Source: an uncultured Ruminococcus sp.
GTDB taxonomy: Bacteria > Bacillota > Clostridia > Oscillospirales > Ruminococcaceae
DNA: 8,282 nucleotides
Direction of reading: 5' to 3'
NCBI GenBank assembly: GCA_947589205.1
Contig: CANQCJ010000088.1
Span: 1 to 8,282 of the forward strand
A program made the position numbers and the translations under genes. Positions within the stretch are counted from its first letter, which is position 1; the number at the start of each line of letters is the position of its first letter. A model generated the notes under the pieces. The model did not search any database. It was not told the DNA's origin and saw nothing but the letters and a program-made list of their open reading frames with translations. Of the stretch, positions 1 through 7,400 are shown piece after piece.

Positions 1-526
1 GGGCTGCGCCAAAAAGCCGTCGGTCGTAATAACCGACAGTCAGGCGTTTGAATATGTTTCAAGGGTCGTGCCGGACGATATACCGCTTACCTCCTTTTCG
101 ATACTTATGGCAAGATACAAGGGCTTTCTGGAGGAAGCCGTAAAGGGCGCCGCGGCTATAGCCGAGCTTAAGGACGGCGACAGCGTGCTTATTTCCGAGG
201 GCTGCACCCATCACCGTCAGTGCGACGATATCGGCAGCGTTAAAATGCCGCGCTGGCTGAAAGAACGCACAGGCGCTGAGCTGAACATAACGCTAAGCTC
301 GGGAAACACCTTCCCGGAGGATCTGCAAAAATACAAGCTCATTATCCACTGCGGCGGCTGTATGCTCAACGAACGTGAAATGCTCTACCGCATGAAATGC
401 GCGCTCGACGCAAACGTTCCCATGACAAACTACGGCACGGCTATCGCCTTTATGAAGGGCATTTTAAAAAGAACGCTCTCTATGTTCCCCGATTTGTACG
501 CGCTTGTTGATCAAGGAGATAGTTGA
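1..526 (+). CDS. hydF: [FeFe]-hydrogenase maturation GTPase HydF, C-terminal part (5' end outside window)
   Basis: HydF is the scaffold GTPase that receives the 2Fe subcluster made by HydE and HydG and delivers it to apo [FeFe]-hydrogenase in the cytoplasm. The frame is open from base 2 to the TGA at 524-526, giving 174 visible residues. Since the family is about 400 residues long, the N-terminal GTPase domain is missing and the dimerisation and FeS-binding parts are seen. Diagnostic signatures are the ITDSQAF and LTSFSILMARYKG blocks, then CTHH (Cys at 203-205) followed by DDIG, and HCGGCM (347-364). Together these form the CxH...HCxxC set that binds the [4Fe-4S] cluster, with about 45 residues between the two histidines. 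The end block (NYGTAIAFMKGILKR) is also typical. A GTG at 68 is an internal Val, not a start. The stop is followed after one codon by uvrC in the same frame. Identification is strong; function is known from the family. Confidence 0.95.
   Translation, partial: GCAKKPSVVITDSQAFEYVSRVVPDDIPLTSFSILMARYKGFLEEAVKGAAAIAELKDGDSVLISEGCTHHRQCDDIGSVKMPRWLKERTGAELNITLSSGNTFPEDLQKYKLIIHCGGCMLNEREMLYRMKCALDANVPMTNYGTAIAFMKGILKRTLSMFPDLYALVDQGDS
513..520 (+). promoter_or_regulatory. Shine-Dalgarno for uvrC
   Basis: AAGGAGAT lies 9 bases before the TTG at 530, inside the end of hydF. This strong site decides the rare TTG start of uvrC. No earlier start is possible because the hydF TGA (524-526) is in the same frame, and the next ATG (residue 30) would cut into the GIY-YIG nuclease motif. 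Confidence 0.8.
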
Positions 527-529
527 AAA

Positions 530-2380
530 TTGTATATTACCGAAAAAGACAACCCCGGAATTGAGGCTCTGAGGGAAAAGACCTCTAAGCTCACCTCGAG
601 TCCGGGGTGTTATTTAATGAAAGACAGGACCGGCAAAATAATTTATGTCGGCAAGGCGAAAAATCTTAAAAACCGCGTCTCGTCCTATTTCCGCAGGGGA
701 CAGGATCATCTTCCCAAGGTCTGGAAAATGGTGTCGCTCGTGGACGATTATGATTTTATCGTAACTGACAGCGAATTTGAGGCTCTGCTGCTCGAATGCT
801 CGCTTATAAAGCAGTATTCGCCCAAATACAATATCCTGCTAAAGGACGACAAGGGGTATTGCTATATCCGCGTTTCCGACGAGGAATTTCCGCGCCTTAC
901 CGCCGTTTTGCAAAAGGAGGAGGACGGCGCGCATTATATCGGTCCGTATATAAGCTCCTTCACGGTGCGTCAGGCGGTAAGCGAAGCAAACAGCGTTTTT
1001 AAGCTGCCGACCTGCACGAAAAAATTCCCACGCGATATAGGCAAGGGCAGACCCTGCCTTAACAATCACATCGACAAGTGCATGGGCGTCTGTAAGGGCG
1101 GTATAACCGCAGAGGAATACCGCGAGACGGTCAGACAGGCGGTGGAGTATATCAAAAACGGTTCTAAAGCAAGCGTTGAGCGGCTCACCGAACAGATGAA
1201 CGCCGCCGCCGAACAGCTCGACTTTGAGCAGGCGGCTGTGCTGCGCGACAGGATAAACGCGATAAGCCGCGCCGCCGACAGGCAAAAAATAGTCACCGAC
1301 AGCGGCAGGGATATGGATATTTTTGCTATAAGCGAAAACAGCGGACAGGTCTGCGGAAGCGTGCTTATGTACCGAGACGGCAGACTTTTTGACAAGTACA
1401 CCGCCATGCTCGGCTTGAGCGACGAGCCTGCGCGCATGAGAGAAAGCTTCATCACAAGCTTTTACTCCCAAAGAGACGATATCCCTCCTCAGCTGCTGCT
1501 CGATGAACCGATAGAGGACACCGAGCTGATCGAACGTTTTCTCAGCGAAAAGGCGGACAGAAAAGTAAAAATTTCCGTGCCGCAGAGGGGCGCGCCGCTT
1601 CGGCTTACTATGCTGTCAAAAAGCAACGCCTCCGAACAGCTTTCGCTCAAGGTCGGACGCTCCGGGCGGGAGATCGCCGCGCTCGAAGAGCTTGCAAAGG
1701 CTCTCGCGCTCGAAAAGCCGCCGCGCTTTATCGAATGCTACGATATCTCGAATTTCGGCTCCTCCGATATGACCTGCGGAATGGTGGTCTATGAAAACGG
1801 CAGACCGCGCAAGGACTTTTACAGGAAATTTTCGATAAAAACGCTTGCCGAGCAAAACGACTACGGTGCGATGAGCGAAGCGATCCAACGGCGCTTCAAA
1901 CGCTTCTTCGACGGCGAGGACGAGGGCTTTTCCACTCTGCCGGATCTGATACTGCTCGACGGCGGCAAGGGTCATGTCAATACCATTACGCCGATAGTGC
2001 GGAGTATGGGGATAACTGTACCGATTTTTGGACTTGTAAAGGATTCAAAGCACCGTACACGCGCGGCTGCGGCGGGCGATCGGGAGATAAGTCTCAGCGC
2101 ATACAAAAAGGCTTTCGCGCTCGTTACCGCCATTCAGGACGAGGTACACCGCTATGCGGTCAGCTATACGCGCGCAAAGCACAGCAAAAATGCGTTCGCG
2201 GTAAGCCTGACCAAGGTCAAGGGGATCGGCGAGAAAAAGGCGGCGAAGCTTATGAGCGGTTTTAAGACCCGCGCCGCTCTCGAAGCGGCGGACGAGGCAG
2301 CGCTTGCCCAAACGGCGGGGCTTAGCGAACAGACGGCGCATGAGCTGTATATTTTTCTGCACGGCGGTGAGGACGAATGA
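530..2380 (+). CDS. uvrC: UvrABC excinuclease subunit C
   Basis: UvrC makes both incisions around a bulky DNA lesion after UvrA and UvrB have located it. The 616 residues match the usual length (about 600). Domain order: GIY-YIG 3'-incision nuclease (about 22-105), with GCY at 26-28, IIYVGK at 37-42, the expected catalytic Arg49, and the EALLLE block at 84-89; four cysteines C162, C176, C184 and C188, spaced like the reported [4Fe-4S] ligands of E. coli UvrC; a UVR helix pair for UvrB contact (about 210-245); the RNase H-like 5'-incision nuclease with acidic and His residues D405 (CYDIS), D444 (NDYGAM), D477 (LLDGGKG) and H540 (DEVH); and C-terminal helix-hairpin-helix motifs (about 560-611, VKGIGEKKA). 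All key residues are present, so it should be active. The start is TTG, supported by a good ribosome binding site. It sits one codon after the hydF stop and overlaps folC by ATGA, so it is translated within the operon. uvrA and uvrB are not in the window. Confidence 0.97.
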   Translation: MYITEKDNPGIEALREKTSKLTSSPGCYLMKDRTGKIIYVGKAKNLKNRVSSYFRRGQDHLPKVWKMVSLVDDYDFIVTDSEFEALLLECSLIKQYSPKYNILLKDDKGYCYIRVSDEEFPRLTAVLQKEEDGAHYIGPYISSFTVRQAVSEANSVFKLPTCTKKFPRDIGKGRPCLNNHIDKCMGVCKGGITAEEYRETVRQAVEYIKNGSKASVERLTEQMNAAAEQLDFEQAAVLRDRINAISRAADRQKIVTDSGRDMDIFAISENSGQVCGSVLMYRDGRLFDKYTAMLGLSDEPARMRESFITSFYSQRDDIPPQLLLDEPIEDTELIERFLSEKADRKVKISVPQRGAPLRLTMLSKSNASEQLSLKVGRSGREIAALEELAKALALEKPPRFIECYDISNFGSSDMTCGMVVYENGRPRKDFYRKFSIKTLAEQNDYGAMSEAIQRRFKRFFDGEDEGFSTLPDLILLDGGKGHVNTITPIVRSMGITVPIFGLVKDSKHRTRAAAAGDREISLSAYKKAFALVTAIQDEVHRYAVSYTRAKHSKNAFAVSLTKVKGIGEKKAAKLMSGFKTRAALEAADEAALAQTAGLSEQTAHELYIFLHGGEDE

Positions 2381-3675
2381 AATTTTATGAAGGATTTTTA
2401 GCAAAATTTTCAAGGCTCGGCGCAAGGGTCAGCGATCTTTCGCGGATAAACGCGCTTATGAGCGCGGTCGGCGAGCCTCACAAAAAATTGAAATTTATCC
2501 ACATCGCGGGCACGAACGGCAAAGGCAGCTGCGCGCAGATGCTCTCAAATATGCTCGTCAGCGCCGGCTGCAGCACCGGGCTTTTCACCTCGCCGTACAT
2601 TATCCGCTACAACGACAGGATACGCGTCAACAACGCTGATATCCCCGACGACGAGCTTGACCGCACGGCGCGCTTTGTCGCCGACAGACTAAATGCCGCC
2701 GATATAACCTGCGGATTTTCGCAGTTTGAGATAACTCAGGCGATAGCGTTCGTTTATTTTTTGCAAAAAAACTGCGACGTCGTCGTCTGCGAGACCGGTC
2801 TCGGCGGACTGCTCGATTCAACGAACATAATCCCCGAACCGCTTGTAAGCGTTATCTGTTCGGTGTCCTTCGACCACACCGAGATACTCGGCTCGACGAT
2901 AGAGGCGATAGCTTTGCAAAAAGCCGGGATAATCAAGCCGCACCGCCCTTGCGTACTCGCTCCCGACAACGATGAAAAAGCCGTTCGGGTCATTTCCGAA
3001 TACGCAAAAAAACAACGATCTCCGCTTATCATTCCGGATATGACAAAGCTGAAAATTATGAAATGCACCCCGTTCGGAAACGAATTTGAATTTTGCTCAA
3101 AAACCTATCAAACTCAAATGGGCGGTATACACCAGATAAAAAACGCGCTGACGGTCATTTGCTGTGCGGAAATTTTGCAAAAAAGCGGTTTCGCGATCGG
3201 CATGAACGATATACGCGCGGGACTCAGCGCGGCTGTTCCGGCGAGAATGCAGATAATTTCCCGCTCCCCGCTCGTTATCCTTGACGGAAGCCACAATCCC
3301 GATTCTGTATCCTCGCTTGCCGCGGCGTTAAAAACGCTCGGTCAGCCTAAAAAAATTATGATAGGTATGCTTAGCGGCAAGGACAGCGAAGGTGCGGCAG
3401 GTCTTTTAGCGTCTGCGGCTGAAAGAATCGTCTGCGTTGACGGCTTTTACACCGCCGCTCGGGATAAAAATACGCTTGCCGAAATTTTAAAAAATGCAGG
3501 CGCGAACGCGTCAGCTTCGGAATATGACCCGATAGAAACGGCTCGGCGGGAGATACTTTCTTTAAAAGAAAACGAAGCGTTCGTCATCTGCGGCTCGCTC
3601 TATTTAGCTTCGCTTTTTGCCGACGGAAAAATTTTGGATCAAGCTCTCGCGGATAGAAACGATGGGATCGGCTGA
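2377..3675 (+). CDS. folC: Folylpolyglutamate synthase / dihydrofolate synthase (Mur ligase family)
   Basis: FolC adds glutamates to folates by ATP-dependent amide ligation, and in many bacteria it also joins glutamate to dihydropteroate to give dihydrofolate. The 432 residues fit the family. Visible motifs are: the P-loop AGTNGKGS at 44-51; TSPYI followed by NDRIRVNN; the ETGLGG block (about 146-151) ahead of the D-S-T-N metal/ATP region; FDHTEILG; QKAGIIK at 181-187, in which K182 is the expected carbamylated lysine; and DGSHNP at 303-308, which opens the C-terminal glutamate-ligase domain. The ATG shares four bases (ATGA) with the uvrC stop, and a GGTGAGG just upstream can serve as ribosome binding site, so translation is probably coupled. 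Whether it is bifunctional or only folylpolyglutamate synthase cannot be told from motifs alone. Nothing looks broken. Confidence 0.95.
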   Translation: MKFYEGFLAKFSRLGARVSDLSRINALMSAVGEPHKKLKFIHIAGTNGKGSCAQMLSNMLVSAGCSTGLFTSPYIIRYNDRIRVNNADIPDDELDRTARFVADRLNAADITCGFSQFEITQAIAFVYFLQKNCDVVVCETGLGGLLDSTNIIPEPLVSVICSVSFDHTEILGSTIEAIALQKAGIIKPHRPCVLAPDNDEKAVRVISEYAKKQRSPLIIPDMTKLKIMKCTPFGNEFEFCSKTYQTQMGGIHQIKNALTVICCAEILQKSGFAIGMNDIRAGLSAAVPARMQIISRSPLVILDGSHNPDSVSSLAAALKTLGQPKKIMIGMLSGKDSEGAAGLLASAAERIVCVDGFYTAARDKNTLAEILKNAGANASASEYDPIETARREILSLKENEAFVICGSLYLASLFADGKILDQALADRNDGIG

Positions 3676-3679
3676 AAAT

Positions 3680-4435
3680 ATGGTTATGGAAAAGGGTATC
3701 ATACATTCGATAGAAAGTCTCGGCGCGGCGGACGGTCCGGGACTGCGGTTCGTGGTCTTTTTCGCAGGCTGCCCGATGCGCTGCGCTTACTGCCACAACC
3801 CCGACACCTGGGAAATGAAAGGAACTGAAATGTCCGCCGATGAAATTCTCGCACAATGCGCTTCGGTGCGGCAGTTTCTAAAAGGCGGCGGTATCACCTG
3901 CACCGGCGGCGAACCGCTTTTGCAAAGCAAATTTTTGAGCGTGCTTTTTGAAAAAGCCAAAAAAGACGGTCTGCATACCTGTCTCGACACAAGCGGAGCG
4001 GTGTGGGGAGAAAATACCAAATGCGATATCGACCGCATACTCGATAACACCGATCTTGTCATGCTCGATATCAAGCACATCGACCCTATAATGCACAAAA
4101 AGCTTACCGGGCAGGACAATTCGCAGATACTCAATTTCGCGCTTCATCTCGGTGAGCGCGGTATTCCGGTGCGTATACGCCATGTGCTCGTTCCGGGCAT
4201 AACGGACGATACCGCTTCGTTACTTGCGCTCGGCGAATTTATCGGGCAAATTCGATCTCTGCGGGAAATAGAGGTGCTCCCCTACCACACTCTCGGAGTT
4301 ATGAAATATTCACAGCTCGGCTTGGATTATCCGCTGAAGGGCCTTGAAGCGGCGACAAAGGCTCGGGCGGCGCGGGCAAAACGGATAATTTTTGAAGGCG
4401 TAAAACAGGGCATAAAAAAGCGGCAGTCCCCATGA
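3680..4435 (+). CDS. pflA: Pyruvate formate-lyase activating enzyme (radical SAM)
   Basis: This radical SAM enzyme installs the glycyl radical on pyruvate formate-lyase, allowing anaerobic cleavage of pyruvate to acetyl-CoA and formate. With the ATG at 3680 it has 251 residues (E. coli PflA is 246). Motifs in order: HSIESLGAADGPGLRF at the N-terminus; C31-x3-C35-x2-C38 followed by HNPDTW, which holds the SAM-binding [4Fe-4S] cluster; TCTGGEPLLQ with GGE at 76-78; HTCLDTSG; DLVMLDIKH; and LPYHTLGVMKYSQLG, typical of PflA rather than other activases. Only the single cluster motif is present, with no extra ferredoxin insert, as expected for true PFL activases. The start is uncertain. ATG codons at 3662, 3680 and 3686 and a TTG at 3617 are all in frame, and none has a strong ribosome binding site. 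I chose 3680 because it lies 4 bases after the folC stop and aligns best with known N-termini. No pflB is in the window. Confidence 0.93.
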   Translation: MVMEKGIIHSIESLGAADGPGLRFVVFFAGCPMRCAYCHNPDTWEMKGTEMSADEILAQCASVRQFLKGGGITCTGGEPLLQSKFLSVLFEKAKKDGLHTCLDTSGAVWGENTKCDIDRILDNTDLVMLDIKHIDPIMHKKLTGQDNSQILNFALHLGERGIPVRIRHVLVPGITDDTASLLALGEFIGQIRSLREIEVLPYHTLGVMKYSQLGLDYPLKGLEAATKARAARAKRIIFEGVKQGIKKRQSP

Positions 4436-4470
4436 CGGAGACTGCCGTAATTGTTTTTGCTCTTTTTGCT
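4421..4470. terminator. Bidirectional intrinsic terminator between convergent genes
   Basis: CGGCAGT at 4421-4427 pairs with ACTGCCG at 4441-4447. The stem extends inward by C4428-G4440, a bulged A4439, C4429-G4438 and C4430-G4437, leaving a CATGAC loop that contains the pflA TGA. On the + strand it is followed by T-rich sequence (two T5 runs within 4450-4469). On the - strand it is followed directly by T6 (A6 at 4414-4419 on the + strand). It can therefore end both the hydF-pflA operon and the surface-protein gene, whose stop is at 4484. No other terminator is visible in the 48-base gap. Confidence 0.82.
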
Positions 4471-4483
4471 CTGTGCAAAGATC

Positions 4484-7400
4484 TTACTTCTTTGTGGTGA
4501 GCTTCTTGACCGCAGACCACTTTGTGAACGCTTTCTGCGCGCCGCCTGTCGTGTAAGCCTGTATCCTGAACTTATAGACGGTGCCGCTCTTGAGACCGCT
4601 GAGACGATATGTCGTCTTTTCGCCCTTTATCAGCTTGACGGTCCTCCATTTGCCGTTTTCAAGCATCTGGATCTTGTATCCGGTGCACTCAACGCCGTTC
4701 CAGTTGAGACGAACCGCGTCCTTGCTCTTGGTGCACTTGCCAAAGCTTACCGCTTCGGGCTTTGTCGCCGCGGTAAATTCGGCGCTTGCTTCGCCCCATA
4801 CCGGTTCGCCGTTTTCATCGCGCGTGAACGCCTTTACCTTGTATTCGTAAACCGTTCCTGCTGTCAGACCCGATTCTCTGAATGTGGTAACGTCTCCCTT
4901 GCCGAGAGTTTTAACGCTCTTCCACTTTCCGTCGATAAGTCTGTAGATCCTGTAGCCGTCCGCGCCGTCTGCCGCGTTCCAGTTGATGCGTACCGCGCTG
5001 CTTGTGGAGGTATAGGTCGTCGTTTCGGGAACGGCGGGAGCTTGTGTTGTCGGTTCGTCGGGCTTTGTCGGTTCGTCGGGAGTCGTCGGATCGTCCGTAC
5101 CCGGTTCATCGGGCTTGCTCGGTTCGCTTTCATCGGGGAGCGCGGGAGTGTGGCTGTCGATATAGCTGTCGCCGCAGACGGAGCACTTGTGCTCGGTATA
5201 GCCCTCCTTGCCGACCTCGGGAGCAACTACCGTATCTTCATACTTGTGTCCGAGAGCGGGAATGACCTCGCTGTTCTTTGTCGCGTCACACTTTGAGCAG
5301 TGGATAGACTTACTTCCGTCATTTACGCAGTCGGGCTGCTTGTCGATCGTGTATTCGGTCTGCCAGGAGTGACCGTTTTCGTTGATATTTCTCGTCTCGG
5401 TATATCCGCAGACGGTGCAGGTGTGCTTCTGCGCGCCCTTGTCGTCGCAGTCGGGAGATTCTACCGTTATCCATTCGCCGAAGCTGTGACCGAGCGCCGG
5501 AATGACCTCGCTGTCCTTGACCGCATCGCACTTGTCGCAGTGGATAGATCTGCTGCCGTCGTTTACGCAGTCGGCTTTCTTGTCGACAGTGTATTCGGTC
5601 TGCCAGGCGTGACCCTCCGCCGAGAGAGCTTCTTCCTCCGCAAATTCGCAGACCCTGCAAACTCTCTTCTTTGTGCCGCTGTCGTCGCAGTCGGGAGATT
5701 CTACCGTTATCCATTCGCCGAAATCGTGTCCGTTAGCGGGAATGACCTCGCTGTCCTTGACCGCTCCGCACTTGTCGCAGTGGATAGACCTGCTGCCCTC
5801 GTTTATGCAGTCGGGCTGCTTGTCGACAGTATAATCGGACTGCCATGTGTGTTCGGCTTCGTTGGTCTGAGTTTCCTCAAGACGGCAGTACTCGCAGACC
5901 CTTACCTTATAGCTGCCGCAGGGTACATCGGGATTCTCATGCTCTTCCCATTCGCCGAATTTATGTCCGTGCGCGGGTATTTCTTCGGCTTCAACTATTT
6001 CATCGCACCTTGTGCAGTGAGCCGCCTTTGAACCATTTTCGGTGCAGGTCGCGTCCTTTTCGATAACAAATTCGCCCTTTTCGTGTCCTAAGGCTTCGAT
6101 ATCTTTAGTCTCTACAGCTTCTCCGCACCTTGTACATTTAGCCGTCTGAACGCCCTTTTCTGTGCAGGTCGCGGGCTTTGTTACTTCAAATTCGCCCTTT
6201 TCATGTCCGAGAGCCTCGACCGTGATGTGCTCCTTGGTCATAAGCTCTCCGCATACGGCGCAGTGTACTTCACTGTCATAGCCGCCGGGTTCGGTGCAGG
6301 TGGCTGCTGTTTCGTTGGTTTTCTTAGCCTCTCCGGGAGTGTGAACGTGCGCGTTTTCGGTAATGGTAACGGTTATCTCGCCGCTCCTTGCCGTTGCGCT
6401 CGCAGTGCCCGAATAGGTAGTTACTTCGAGATAATATATTCCAGAATCGGTCGTTTTTGAATTTTCGATAACAAGCTCGGCTTTGGTCTGACCCTCTATC
6501 GGCTTGCCGTCCTTGTACCACTGATAAGTAACGTTATCGCCGTTGGCTGTTACCTTCGGTGAAAGCTTAAGGGTATTGCCCTGCTGTGCCGCGGCAGTGC
6601 TCGAAGAGATCTCGATCGACGCTTTCTCGGCTGTCGGCTCGACCGGAGCTTCGCCCTTTTGTTCGTTTTCTTCAACAACGCTCTTAGCTATAAACTTAAC
6701 GTCGACTATCGCGCTCTGACCTATCTTGTCATATTCTACAGTCACATTCTGCTGTGTTTTATTGCTGCTGATGTCAACATAGCTTCCGTCAACGCAGATG
6801 TACTCTATTTCATGTTCGTTATCCGCCTTGACTTCGATTACCTTACTTCCGCCTGAAAGCGTCAATATCTCTTCCGAGCCTGTAGCCGTGCCGCCCTCGT
6901 TTGTCGAAACTACTATGCTCTTTTCGGTCGTCGCGGGTTCTTCGTCAACTACTACCAGCGCATAGGGGCTGAATGATTTACAGGTAACTATAAGTCCGTA
7001 GGGAGTAATTACGCAGGGGATCTCTTCAGAGCCTGTGATGTTGCCCTGTTTATCGCGTGTAAAGTGGTAAACCTTAAAGGTAACTCCCGCGTCCTCCGGA
7101 CCGTAGCCTTCGGGGAAACCGAGAGAAACTCTGACACCCTGTCCGGTCTCTATTACCTGCTTTTTGCAGACGGTGAGGTTTATGCTGAAGCTCTGGCAGA
7201 TTTTTGCATTTGAATCAAGCTCACTTTCAAGCTTCTTTTCTATCTGGTCTTCCAATTTAGGTGTGGGTGCTTCAACAACAAGAACCATTCTGTGCTTTAA
7301 CTGTTCGGGAATGGATTCGCCGTCAGCGGTCTTCCAGCCGTTTGTTGAAATATCTGTATTGTCGAGAAGTGCCGGCTGACCGAAAACGTTCCAGTCATAG

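Noticed and set aside
839..1471. Open - strand frame of 210 codons inside uvrC
   Set aside because: uvrC has complete motifs throughout this interval; the antisense frame shows no motif.
4484..4600. C-terminal cell-wall sorting signal or dockerin on the surface protein
   Set aside because: The protein ends in an FN3 domain with LTTKK. There is no LPXTG-type motif, no terminal hydrophobic segment, and no dockerin Asp-rich loops.
4451..5296. Open + strand frame of 281 codons opposite the FN3 and linker region
   Set aside because: It is antisense to a clearly domain-bearing gene and has Cys/Arg-rich, low-sense composition and no known motif. It is a codon-bias shadow.
5234..5926. CRISPR-like regular repeats
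   Set aside because: The repeats are coding, have no unique spacers between short identical repeats, and stay in frame in a protein with conserved Cys and His.
5300..6031. Open + strand frame of 243 codons with internal repeats
   Set aside because: Its repeats merely mirror the 240-bp repeats of the - strand gene, and there are no independent start signals.
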